Below are positions 22,701 to 32,852 of a stretch of 64,000 bases of DNA, piece after piece; position 1 is the first letter of the stretch, and each line of letters starts with the position of its first letter. The notes beneath the pieces are model-generated. The model worked only from the letters and a program-made list of their open reading frames with translations, was not told the origin of the DNA and did no database searches. The stretch covers positions 3,286,001 through 3,350,000 of the forward strand of contig NC_085850.1 of the NCBI RefSeq assembly GCF_020906515.1, in the 5' to 3' direction. A program made the position numbers and the translations under genes. Origin of the DNA: Vanrija pseudolonga. Taxonomy: Eukaryota > Basidiomycota > Tremellomycetes > Trichosporonales > Trichosporonaceae.

Positions 22701-25697
22701 ATGGCCGAGCCCACCGCGCGCGCGCGCACCAACGCGTCGAGCTGGATCGCCGGGCTGTCAAAGCTCTCCCTCGCGGCCCTCCTCTTGACCTTTGTTACCT
22801 TTATCCACCTGGTCGGCCTCGGCGTCTTCACGCACGGCTTCCTCCTCACGCGGCTCGTCATTCCCGACGTTGCCGCCCCGTACAAGCAAGCTGGCGACGC
22901 GCCCCTCCCCGCGACCCACTCCAAGGCCGTGCTCATCATCATTGACGCGCTGCGGACAGACTTCATCTCGCCCCACCACCCCTCGCCCAAGTCGGACAAC
23001 CACCATGGCGTCCTCACCCTCCCCGCCGAGCTCACCGCCTCGCAGCCCGGCCACTCGCTCATCTTCAACTCGTTCTCCGACCCACCTACGACGACCATGC
23101 AGCGCCTCAAGGCCATCACGACGGGTTCGCTGCCTACGTTCATTGACGCCGGGGCCAACTTCGCCTCGACGGCCATCGAGGAGGACAGCCTGATTTCCCA
23201 GCTGAACGCTGCGAACAAGTCGGTCGTCTTCATGGGCGACGACACATGGCTCAACCTCTTCCCTTCGTCCTTCTCGCAGGCTTACCCCTACGACTCGTTT
23301 AACGTCGAGGACCTGCACACGGTCGACAACGGCGTCATCGAGCACATCTTCCCGCTGCTGCACCCCGACAACTCGACGCAGTGGGACTTCCTCATCGGCC
23401 ACTTCCTCGGTGTCGACCACGTCGGACACCGTGTCGGCCCTGAGCGCGAGACTATGCGCACCAAGCTCGCGCAGATGGACACTGTCCTCCGCGACGTCGT
23501 TGACAAGCTCGACGACGACACACTCCTTGTCGTCCTCGGTGACCACGGCATGACGACCAAGGGCGACCACGGCGGTGACTCGGAGCTCGAGACCTCGGCC
23601 GCGCTCTGGATCTACTCCAAGGGCAAGCCGCTTGCGCAGGGTGCGAGCTCCGAGTTTGACTGGCCCCGTTACACCTTCCCCGGCTCCAAGGAGTCGCTCC
23701 GCCACGTCGACCAGATCGACCTCGTCCCCACGCTCTCCCTCGCCCTCGGCCTCCCTATCCCGTTCAACAACCTCGGATCTGTCATCCCCGAGCTTTTCTC
23801 GGGCTCCCTTGAGACCCTCGAGACGGCCACGCGTGTCAACGCGGAGCAGATCGCCCGCTACGTCAAGGAGTACGACAACCGTGATGTCGTCTGGGCCGTG
23901 GACACCGTCACCAAGCGTTCTACTGCCGGTGACGACCTCGCCAGCAAGATTACCCACAACCGCCGCATCGCGCAGGTTGCGCTCGAGAACCTCCGTGCTC
24001 TCTGGGCGCAGTTCTCCGTCCCGCACATCATCGCCGGTATCGTCCTCCTCGCGCTCAGCGTCGCCGCCACGGTCGCACTCTACCTCGGCGTGCGCAACAG
24101 CGGGCCCAAGTGGGACGACTACGTGCGTCTTGCTCTCGACACTGCCATCACCACTGGCGGTATCACGAGCAGTGTCGTTGGCACCGTTGCCGGCGTGTAC
24201 ACCCGCGACCCCGCTGTCGCGATCAAGACGTTCTTCGTCTCGACAGCCGCCATTGCTTCCCTCCTCCTCGCCCTTCCCCTGGTGTTTAGGGACCGCAAGA
24301 CGTCGTGGCGCTCGGTTACGCTCAGCCAGGCGATCGGCCCAGCCGTCCTCATTCTCCACGCGGTGTCGTTCGCGTCCAACTCGTTCGTCATGTGGGAGGA
24401 CCGCATGGTCGGCTTCCTCCTCGTTTCGATCGTGCTCGTCAGCCTCTGGCGTGCTCTCCTCGCGCCCATGGCCTCGCTCCGCCTCCGCATCCTTCTCTAC
24501 TCGCTTGGCCTGGCCATCATCGCCCGCGCGATGGGATTCAGCACCATCTGCCGCGAGGAGCAGCAGCCGTACTGCCGCGTGACCTTCTACGGTCCATCGG
24601 GTGGCCCATCCGACTGGGGCCTCTACATGGCGCCGGTCGCTGCGCTCATGTTCCTCCCCCGTGTCGTTGCCGTGGTCCTTTCTTGGTCCAAGAGCTACAA
24701 CGGTCCCGCGCCATTCTTCATCGCCGCCGTGTGGCGTGTCCTCATCATCGTCAACACCCTCTACTGGGTCTTCGAGTGGATGGAGACCTGGGACGGCCTC
24801 CAGCCTGACCGTATTCCCCTCGTCAAGATCATGAAACTCTGGATCGCACGCGTCTCTCTCGGCGCGTCCCTCGGACTCCTCCCGCACTTGTGGTACAACT
24901 CGGGCCTGTGCATCGACGTTGTCAAGACGGCCGACCAGGCGACTGGCGAGGAAGAGGTCGGCGTGTACGGCTTTGGCAACTCGTACGGCTCGACGTACCT
25001 CCTCTTCCTCCTCATCATCTTCTCGGTCGTCCACCTCGTGTCCGCCTCGGCTGGACAGGTCGTCCTCTGCCTCGTGCTTGTTGCGATTCTGCTATACGTC
25101 GAGTTGATCGACGCCCAGCGCGACTCGATCGTCATGAAGCTTCAGTTCGCCAACTCTGCCAGCCCGGGCGCGTTCGACGGCCCGAGCAACGCGCTCGTCC
25201 GCCCGTCGTTCACCGACGCGGTCCCGCTCGCCCTCCTGGCCCTTTTGGCGTTCTTCACAACGGGCCACCAGGCCGTGTTTGCGTCGATCCAGTGGAAGGC
25301 GGCCTTTGTCGGCTTCGAGACAGTCACATACCCCTGGTCCCCAGCCCTCGTCGGCCTCAACACGATCGGCCCTCTGCTTCTCGTGGCCATGGCCGTGCCG
25401 CTCGTGGCCATCTGGAACGTGTCGCCCCGCCCCAACCAGTCGGTGCCGGTCCTCGCGCACAGTGTCCAGCTCGCGCTCGCGTTCATCACTTACTTTGCCA
25501 CCATCACCCTCGCATCGGCCGTCACATCGGCATGGCTCCGCCGCCACCTCATGGTGTGGAAGGTGTTCGCCCCACGCTTCATGATTGCGGGCATCATCCT
25601 GCTCGCGGTTGACGTCGCGCTTATCTTTGCCGTGACTGTCGGCTTTGGTGTCACCAGCTCCAAGGTATACCGCACGTTCAGGAGCGTGAGCGAGTAG
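22701..25697 (+). CDS. GPI13: GPI ethanolamine phosphate transferase 3 (PIG-O/Gpi13)
   Basis: Gpi13 adds ethanolamine phosphate from phosphatidylethanolamine to the third mannose of the GPI precursor in the ER lumen, the group later joined to protein. It is a single exon of 998 residues, matching yeast Gpi13 (about 1017). After one N-terminal membrane helix (about 25-50) comes the alkaline-phosphatase-like domain: LIIIDALRTDF with metal-binding Asp82, TTTMQRLKAITTG with the likely Thr nucleophile, FMGDDTWLNLFP, IGHFLGVDHVGH, and VLGDHGMTTKGDHGGDSELE. This set is specific to the PIG-O branch rather than PIG-N or PIG-G. The second half carries a dozen or so hydrophobic helices. The ATG at 22701 is chosen because the family's N-terminal helix begins soon after it; the frame is open from about 22536. 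Confidence 0.96.
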   Translation: MAEPTARARTNASSWIAGLSKLSLAALLLTFVTFIHLVGLGVFTHGFLLTRLVIPDVAAPYKQAGDAPLPATHSKAVLIIIDALRTDFISPHHPSPKSDNHHGVLTLPAELTASQPGHSLIFNSFSDPPTTTMQRLKAITTGSLPTFIDAGANFASTAIEEDSLISQLNAANKSVVFMGDDTWLNLFPSSFSQAYPYDSFNVEDLHTVDNGVIEHIFPLLHPDNSTQWDFLIGHFLGVDHVGHRVGPERETMRTKLAQMDTVLRDVVDKLDDDTLLVVLGDHGMTTKGDHGGDSELETSAALWIYSKGKPLAQGASSEFDWPRYTFPGSKESLRHVDQIDLVPTLSLALGLPIPFNNLGSVIPELFSGSLETLETATRVNAEQIARYVKEYDNRDVVWAVDTVTKRSTAGDDLASKITHNRRIAQVALENLRALWAQFSVPHIIAGIVLLALSVAATVALYLGVRNSGPKWDDYVRLALDTAITTGGITSSVVGTVAGVYTRDPAVAIKTFFVSTAAIASLLLALPLVFRDRKTSWRSVTLSQAIGPAVLILHAVSFASNSFVMWEDRMVGFLLVSIVLVSLWRALLAPMASLRLRILLYSLGLAIIARAMGFSTICREEQQPYCRVTFYGPSGGPSDWGLYMAPVAALMFLPRVVAVVLSWSKSYNGPAPFFIAAVWRVLIIVNTLYWVFEWMETWDGLQPDRIPLVKIMKLWIARVSLGASLGLLPHLWYNSGLCIDVVKTADQATGEEEVGVYGFGNSYGSTYLLFLLIIFSVVHLVSASAGQVVLCLVLVAILLYVELIDAQRDSIVMKLQFANSASPGAFDGPSNALVRPSFTDAVPLALLALLAFFTTGHQAVFASIQWKAAFVGFETVTYPWSPALVGLNTIGPLLLVAMAVPLVAIWNVSPRPNQSVPVLAHSVQLALAFITYFATITLASAVTSAWLRRHLMVWKVFAPRFMIAGIILLAVDVALIFAVTVGFGVTSSKVYRTFRSVSE

Positions 25698-26207
25698 GCG
25701 AGGCCTCGTGCACCGTTGATCATACGTAGAACTAGTACTACGGGATTCTTGGCGCCTTGCGCCTTCCTTCTACCGAAAGCTGCCCCGCAGCTACACACCC
25801 TCTTCCTCTCCCCCTCCCCCCCTCCCTCCCTCTCCACTCCCACACTTAGTGACGACATTACGCTTAGAAACCACCAAACCCATCTATCTGCATGCACTAT
25901 TGGATCAACCGTAGTGCGGCTGCGGCTGTTGCGTGGCAGCGAGTGTGGCGGTTGCCGAGGCTACGCGGCTGGCACCGGGACGCGGGCAACCTTAGTCTGT
26001 AGATCGCCGCCCCGAGCCACGTCGCCGTCAAACCCCCCAGCCATGCCGGCCATGCCGACCGCAATACCACGACCGCGGCAACCAGCTAATCTAACTCTGC
26101 ACTGCATTCAGGTCCTAATGGAGGTGAAGTACACTACTGATACATTGTCCGTCTGGGGGCGCGTTCGCGTTTCGTCCGCTGCCAGCAAGTTTGTTGTGGC
26201 ACGCACG
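25698..26207. other. convergent intergenic region after GPI13
   Basis: This is 3' flank for GPI13 and for the single-pass membrane protein gene that converges on it. It has a pyrimidine tract at about 25800-25848 (CTCCC repeats) and no recognisable gene. Confidence 0.5.
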
Positions 26208-27497
26208 CTACTGGGGCCTCGGGATGGACGCATACGTCGGGGGGATCTCGTTGATGTCCTCACCGCCTCCCTCGCCCTCGGACAGCATGTCCGTGTGCTG
26301 GTATATCCTCGACGAGCGGTCGCCAGTCGCGGGCGGCGAGCCGGCGCTGCCACCGGGGCTGAGGGGCGGCTCGGCAAACTGCTGCTGGTGCTGCTGGTAC
26401 TGCTGCGCGTCGTGGAACTCGCCCGTCTCGCCGCCCGTGCTGTACTGGCTGCTCGGGGGGCGGCCGTCGTGGCCCGACGAGCCGGCGGCGTACTGCTGGC
26501 GCGCGGCCTCGGCCTGCGCCTCGCGCGCCTTGGCGGCCGCAGCGGGAGTCATGGGCGCGGCGGCGTACGGGTCGTCGGCGTACTCGTGCTGTGCGTATGC
26601 GGCGCCCGCGCCGATGCCCGCCGCACCGGCGGCACCGACGCCGGCAGCGTAAGCGCCAGCAGCGTACGGGTTGTCCGTGTGCCCGTTGTAGCCCATGTAG
26701 TCTCGGTGGTCGGGCATCGACAGGTGCTGCTGCTGCGACTGGGGCTGGCCGTACGCGTCGTACCCGCCGTCGTGCTCGCCCGAGTGCGAGTAGCCGCCGT
26801 CGTAGGTGAAGGGCTCGACGTGCGCCTCGTCCCCGACGACGGGGACAGTCGGCGAGATGAGGTCGAGCGGGTCGGCGGCCGAGTGGCGCGTGTTCATGTG
26901 CGGGTCGAACATCTTCTCGTCGAACGCGACCTCGCGGCGCCTGCGGCGCTTGTACATGACGAACCAGGCGAGCGCGCCGAGGAGGAGCAGGCCGCCCACG
27001 CCACCGACGACACCGCCGACAATTGCGCCAGTGTTGTTCTTGCTGTGCGAGGAGCCCGAACCGCCGATGGCATTGGTGGCAGTGTGCGTACCGTTGCTGT
27101 TGGTGTACACGACGGTCGTGTAGCGGATGCTGGGGCCCGCGTCGGACGTGGACGAGGTGGCCGACGTCGGGGCGCTCGTCGTCGGCGCGCTGGTGGTGGG
27201 CGAGTTGGAGATGCTCTCAGAGGTGGTCGTGGGCGGGCTCGACGTTGTCGTCGTCGTGGGCGGGCTGCTGCTCGTCGTCGTCGTGTCCGAGGTGGTGGTC
27301 GGCTCGTGCGACGTGGTCGTCGTGCTCGAGGGCGTCTCGGACGTGGTCGTGCTGCTCTCGGTCGTGGTGGTAGACGACTCGATGTGCGAGGTCGTCGTCG
27401 TCGAAGACGAGACGATGGGCGGCTCCGACGTCGTCGTCGTTACCACGACAGGCGGGCTGGTGACGGCTGCAGAGGGCGGCGCAGAGGGTTCGGCCAT
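26208..27497 (-). CDS. Ser/Thr-rich single-pass membrane protein (cell-wall-sensor-like)
   Basis: A single exon of 429 residues. The first 140 residues are almost all Ser, Thr and Pro (runs such as TTTTSSSPPTTTTTSSPPT), a typical heavily O-mannosylated stem. One membrane helix follows at about 160-182 (GAIVGGVVGGVGGLLLLGALA) and then a KRRRRR stop-transfer. The cytosolic tail of 240 residues is rich in Gly, Ala, Tyr, Gln and Pro. This layout recalls Mid2/Wsc stress sensors or Axl2-like proteins, but no WSC or cadherin domain is present. No N-terminal signal peptide is visible after either ATG (27533 or 27497), so insertion would be reverse-anchor, or an upstream exon is missing. I chose 27497 for its context AACATGG. 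Family unknown. Confidence 0.65.
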   Translation of the reverse strand: MAEPSAPPSAAVTSPPVVVTTTTSEPPIVSSSTTTTSHIESSTTTTESSTTTSETPSSTTTTSHEPTTTSDTTTTSSSPPTTTTTSSPPTTTSESISNSPTTSAPTTSAPTSATSSTSDAGPSIRYTTVVYTNSNGTHTATNAIGGSGSSHSKNNTGAIVGGVVGGVGGLLLLGALAWFVMYKRRRRREVAFDEKMFDPHMNTRHSAADPLDLISPTVPVVGDEAHVEPFTYDGGYSHSGEHDGGYDAYGQPQSQQQHLSMPDHRDYMGYNGHTDNPYAAGAYAAGVGAAGAAGIGAGAAYAQHEYADDPYAAAPMTPAAAAKAREAQAEAARQQYAAGSSGHDGRPPSSQYSTGGETGEFHDAQQYQQHQQQFAEPPLSPGGSAGSPPATGDRSSRIYQHTDMLSEGEGGGEDINEIPPTYASIPRPQ

Positions 27498-29273
27498 GTT
27501 AGTGTGTGTGTGATGGAGTAGAGTAGAGGACAAGTGTGTTGTGTTGTGTTGTGATAGCGGTGAGGTAGGGGAAAATCGACACAGACGACCCCGAGTAAAG
27601 GAGATGCTTGTCCAGCAATCAAGGGTAAGGTGTCGTCCTCGGCCAGCCCTGCTCTACCGCCGGCAGGACGTACGTGCAGCAGCAGCAGGCAGGCCACTCG
27701 GGCCTCGGTCTGTGCAGCAGCAGCAGTAGCAGCAGCGACGAGGTATGGAGTCCGCATCTCGAGCACACCACCCCCGTTCTCGCTCCTCGCTCGCCCTCGC
27801 CCCCGCCCTGAGAAATTCACGCAAGAGAGCACGCACGACAGGGCGAAAAGGTAGGTGGATTACGCGCAGCGCGCGCGCAGCCGGGCAGCCATCAACAGGA
27901 TCGCGATCTACTCACTGGCCATGGTGCGGTGTTCTTAGGCGGTGTAGTTGCAGTGTCGACGTCGATCTGTGTGTGTCGTGTAGCTAGAGCCGTCGCGATG
28001 GAGTGGGAGGATGCAACTGCTGTCGCCGAGAGAGCCAAGCAGCTAAGCTGCGTGGTTGTTGCGGCGGCGGCGGATGCGAGCCAGACGAGCCGCCAAACAG
28101 TCTGCGCAAAGAGGGTTTGGCCCTGCTTCTCCTTGGCTGCAATGCCACCACCACCACCCCTGCTCTCCTCCGGCCCCCTTGACCCACCCAGGCTGCCGGC
28201 AGCGCAGGGTAACAGGCACCCTTCGCGGCGTTTCTACCACTACGCTGGATGTAGGCGCGCGCAGCAACTTGGCTGATGCATTCATTGATTCATGCTGCTC
28301 CCTCTGCTCCACCCACCACATGACGTTGTGCTGCATTGCCCGTCGCTGTCGTCAATGTATCGCCCCGAAATAGCTAGTGTAGTGGGGCCAGCAGCAGCAG
28401 CAGCACACACAGTCAGCCTTTTGCGGCGCCAAGAGAGTCAGATCGCAGAGCCCGCGCCGCGCCGCGCCCAGCCGCTGGAATCTCATCTGCTGGATCTCAT
28501 ATGGGCTGTGCGGTGGACGATGCGACTACTTGCACTGCCGCGTTGCGCCGGCTCACCTGGTCTGGCTGCGTGCGTAGGTGCGGCGTCTGGTTGCGTGAAT
28601 GGCACAACAAACATCAGCGCAAGCGCACATTACCCCGGCGGAATCATAATTGCTGCTTTATAGCTATGTAGCCAACTCTATTACGCCGGCCTAATGACTC
28701 GTGAGAGCCGGTGGAGCTCACGGCCAGTCCGAAACAAACACTTGTGCCTCGCTCGCGAGAATCGCAACGTCGTTCGTTCGTCTACGGCTGCCCCCTACGT
28801 GGCGGCGTGGCGGCCGATAGATGGTGCGATAGCGTTCGCTGTCCTGTTCTGTAAGCCTTTGGCGCAGGATACGGCCTGAAGGTAAGGCCTTCGTTACGGC
28901 TATCACTCGGCGCATACTGGCCGTGGCGCACACACGCTGCCTGATAGCGCCGCCGCCGCGCCGCCGCCGCCACAAGCCGGCGCTCATCCGTTCCGCTGCG
29001 CTCGGGCCCCTGTCGTCGCGATCACCAGTCTGTGCGACGCAACTAACCCGCGTCACCGCGTACCCGAGTGCCCAGCCAGTGCAGCAGCTCCCAGCCTGGA
29101 CGGCAGAAGCTTGGCGACGAGGCCCGAGTTGAGTGAGACAGAGGGTTCGTGGAGCTAGAAACGCCTCGTGGGCTCATCCGACGGAAGAACCACTGCTCGA
29201 AGCCCTTGGCACGCCACAACAACGATTGCCACAATGCTTCCTACCATACACCATGCTATGCTCTACCTCTCTA
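27498..29273. other. 1.8-kb gene-free region
   Basis: This is the largest stretch without a convincing gene apart from 51136-53136. It has CAG/CTG trinucleotide clusters at about 27677-27745 and 28389-28406. Short open frames show no homology. It may hold the 5' region of the membrane-protein gene (27534-27930) and the 3' flank of BUR1. No tRNA B-box (GGTTCGA) was found on either strand by eye. Confidence 0.45.
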
Positions 29274-32252
29274 CTAATACGGAAGCCCCGCGTCCTTGCG
29301 CGGGCGCTTGTCCTGCTGCCGCCACTGCTCGTCGCCCGGGCGCTTGTTCCCCGGAGGGCCGCCACCACCACCAAAGCTTGGACCAGACGTCGGGCGCATG
29401 CCACCCGCGAGACGTAGACCACCTGGAGGAGGAGGTACTCCTGGGCGTGGGGGCAGACCACCTCCTCCGCCTGGGGCGAGCTTGAACGGCGGTGGTGGGG
29501 CGCCGCCCGGCCCGCGGTTGCCTCCTGGCCCATTGCCGAGCGGCGGACGGGGCTGGAAGCCGCCTGGTCCCGGCCCAGGTGGGCGGAATGGAGGACCACC
29601 GGGGCCGCCAGGACCACCAGGACCACCAGGACCACCGTATGGTCGACCGCCAGGAGGTGGGCCGCCATGAGGAGGGCCGCCGTGAGGCCCACCTGGTCCT
29701 CTTCCACCGCCAAAGCCCATGCCGGGTGGTGGCCCGCGGTTCTGCTGGAACGCGGGCTGAGGCTGCTGCGGGCGAGGTCCATTGCTCCATGCGGGAGGCT
29801 TAGCCTGCTGTGGCGGAGGTCCGTCCACAATCCCATCGCGCTGCCTCGTCGTCATCTCGTGCGAGGACTCGAGAGCGGGGAATCTGACTATCAGCGCCTT
29901 GTCCTAGTCACGGGACTCACGCTCCAACCCTGGCGACAGCTGGGCCCGTCCAGAACCAAACATGGTCGAGCGCCTCGCTCGCCGTGGGCCGCTTGGCCGG
30001 GTTGAGCAACAGCAGCTTGAGCAAGAGGTCTGCGCCGGCGCGGTCCATTCTGCGAGAGTCAGCTCGACCCCATCTCCCCGCTTTCCCCACTCACCCCCAG
30101 TCCTTGGCGTAAAGTAGCAGCGACTTGTGATCTCTGTGCGTCTTCTCCCATGGCTGGTCCAGCTCGTGGCCCTTGCCGTTAAAGCCCGGCAGCTCCCTCC
30201 ACCCAGGCCAGTTGACCTCTGACGGTGGCCCGACACGTCCAAAGATTTTGAACAGCTGGTCCTCGTCCGTCTCGCCGGGGAAAATCGGGTTGCGGTAGTA
30301 CATCTCTCCCAGGATGCAGCCCATCGACCACATGTCGACAGCCGTGCCGTAATTCTTCATGCCGAGGAGCAGCTCTGGGGCACGGTACCAGCGTGTCACC
30401 ACCAGGTTGGTGTACTCGTACTCGCCGTGCTTTGGTAGCGGCTCGACACCCAGGGTGCGCGCAAGGCCAAAGTCGGCGATCATTGCGTGGCCATCCTTTC
30501 CGACAAGAATGTTGGCGGTTTTCAAGTCACGGTGGATAATGTTGTTGCTGTGCATGTAGAACAGCCCCTCGAGGATCTGCTTGAAGATGAGTTTCTGCGT
30601 GGAGTGCATGATCTTGAAGTCCTTGTTGAGGAGCAAACCGCACAGATCGTGCTCCATGAACGGGAAGACCATGAACACCTCGCTGCGGTAACTGCGATCC
30701 TTTGCTGCTTCTGGCCCGGTCAGCAAAGTCCCCTAGCCCAAACTCACTCCTCTCGACCACCATGTCAAGAATCGGCACCACGTTCTTGTGGTTCAACTCC
30801 TTCAGGATCTTAATCTCGCGCACGGTCGTGACAGATACACCATCGCGGGGGTTGTGCGTAATGAGCTTCTTCAGCGCGACCGGGCGCTTGGTGGCAAGCT
30901 CGATAGCTTTTGTGACGACACTGGGGGTCAGCTCAGCCACAAAGATCAACTCACCCAAATGTTCCCTCGCCGAGCTTGGTGCCAACGTCGTACGCCGCCA
31001 GAGTGGTCGTACCAATAAACTCGCGGTTGAAGGCTGCAGACTCTTGCGCGGCAGTCGGGAAGCGGAACACCTTGGGCTCGGGTCGGGATGGCGTCTCGCC
31101 TTCTCTCACCACTGGCGTCGACACGCGCGTGGTGGGCTCGATAAGATTGCGGTTCGGCGCCGACGGCCGGGGCACATATGCGGGCGCCTTGGCGTCCAGG
31201 GCCTTTGGCTTGGGTGCCGGTGAAGGCTCCTCCTCTGCGGGAGGAGCAGGCGGAGGCGGTGGCGAGTCTGCAGGCGGCGGGGGCGGGGGAGGAGGTGACG
31301 CTGGAGGCGGAGGCGGAGGGGGGTCGTCGGCAGGCGGAGTCGGCGGCCTCGTGCTCTCTGCCTTCGGCGGGGGCGGGGGCGGCGCCTCGTCGCCAATCTC
31401 GCCCTCTTCTGGCTCGTCGTTCTTCTTCGGGCTTGAAAGACGCTGAGCCAGTGGCAAAGGCGACGGAGTCCGCCTGCGCCCACGCGGCGGCTCGTCGCGG
31501 TACCCCGGGCCGCCGCCGCCGCCGCCTCCTCCTCCTCCTGGGCCATCGTACCCGCCAGGACGTCGGTCGTACCGGCGGTCGTCGTACCTGTCGTCATACC
31601 GCGACTCGGGTCGCCTGTCACGACTGTCGTATCGCTGACGGTCGTCGTACCTGTCTCGGTCGTCGTAACGGTCGCGCTCGCCGTAAGGGGGGAACCCTCG
31701 CGGCCCTCCTGGTCCTCCGTACCCCCCGTGCCGGCGGTCGTCGTCCCGGCGGGGTGAGAACCGGCCGCCATGGCGCGGGGGCGAGCGATATCCTCCTCCT
31801 CCGCCTCCTACTCCTTGACGCTCGCGATCCCAGTCTCCTGATGGGCGCCACTCGTCGGCATGGTGACGGTCGCGGGGCGGCTCGCGTGGTGGCTCTCGGC
31901 GGTTGTCCCACTCTGGCCTGCCAAGGTGCGGTCTGTCGCCGTGGGGAGGCCGGTCGTTATGCGGTCTGTCCTGGGGGTGAGGGTGTGCTGGCCTGTCCTG
32001 CGGGTGCGAGTGGAAACGCCGCGGTGAGCGGCCGCCGCTGCTCGTGCTCGTGCTGGACATCGGCGGTGGGTCGCGGCGCGGCTCGCCAGAACCAGGCGCC
32101 GACCAGTCGGGCTTGGCGGGCAGCCCGGCGGGTAATGGCGCCAAGCTCTTCGTGGGGGACGAGTAGGACCGCTTCGAGGGGCTCACGCTCCGCCGCCGCT
32201 CGCCGTTGCTCGGCCCCGCGTCGTGATGCCACTCTGTCCTTGATGGGGACAT
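29274..32252 (-). CDS. BUR1: CDK9-type elongation kinase Bur1
   Basis: Bur1/CDK9 phosphorylates Spt5 and the RNA polymerase II tail in the nucleus. Exons 32252-30955, 30920-30748, 30710-30095, 30049-29921 and 29883-29274 give 941 residues. The kinase lies at about 422-740. It has GEGTFGVVTKA (P-loop), VALKKL (lysine), VTTVREIKILKEL in place of PITALRE, HRDLKTANIL, a DFG in ADFGLART, VTRWYRAPELLLG and SMGCILGEM. The end of the domain reads LLNPAKRPTASEALDH, then FPALESSHEMT, a tail seen in fungal Bur1. The kinase is flanked by large disordered arms. The first 420 residues are Arg/Asp/Tyr-rich (RYDDR repeats) and then poly-Pro; the last 200 are Gly/Pro-rich. Ctk1/CDK12 is the main alternative, made less likely by the SSHEMT tail and the DGVSVTT motif. 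Confidence 0.85.
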
Positions 32253-32852
32253 TGTGGATGAGGGGATGTTATGGGTCGCTGGTGCTGGTGATGCTGTGGA
32301 TACGGGTGGCGATACAAGATGCGGGTGAGATAGTTGCTACGTTTTAAGATGACCGTAAGAGGGGTGTAGGCGAGTGGTTGACGCGAGGTGGTATGGACAA
32401 TGGAGAACAAGTCGAGTTGGAGGGATGCAGCGGGCCGAAAGCAGAGCGAGCAGCCAGAGGGCCGACGACGAGATTGTTGCGAGAGCAAGTCGGCGCTGAG
32501 GTGGAGGCTAATTGGAAGAATGTGGTTGTAATAAAGTCACGTGGTTATTACAAAGGCTGAGAAGGTCATTAGCATAAAATACAATGGGAAATTGTAATGC
32601 CGATCTGTGTGGATGTGGATGCGTGCTATTGTTCTGTAGCTCTTCTTTGCGCCTGTGCGGCGCCCTCTCACTGCCTTTGTGTCCCCACAGCATCTGCACA
32701 ACAAGCTCGACAAGATCACGGTCACAAGTGGCATTAGACACCCTCACAGAGGTCAAGCCAACTGCATCAACGACCTTTGGCACAAAATCATGTCTGCATT
32801 CACTGGCGAAAGACGTCACTACAACGAACAAGGCGAACAAAGAAGCTTGTTT
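32253..32852. other. BUR1 promoter side; inverted repeat with E-box
   Basis: This lies between the start of BUR1 and the end of the next minus-strand gene. The notable element is a perfect 8-bp inverted repeat at 32527-32552 around GTCACGTG (see the separate entry). The rest (32590-32850) looks like ordinary 3' flank with no recognisable gene. Confidence 0.5.
32527..32552. promoter_or_regulatory. 26-bp inverted repeat enclosing GTCACGTG
   Basis: TGTAATAA at 32527-32534 and its exact reverse complement TTATTACA at 32545-32552 flank AGTCACGTGG. GTCACGTG fits the Cbf1/Pho4-type bHLH consensus RTCACRTG. It sits 275 bp upstream of the BUR1 start codon. Function is inferred from form only. Confidence 0.45.

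Noticed and set aside
22758-25034. Open frame of 758 residues on the minus strand opposite GPI13
   Set aside because: Highly charged, mirror-like composition with no family match; it is an antisense by-product of strong GC codon bias in GPI13.
27916-27922. Possible upstream micro-exon ATGGCCA with a GTGAGT donor for the Ser/Thr-rich membrane protein
   Set aside because: No acceptor that joins it in frame to the known exon and gives a signal peptide could be found by eye.
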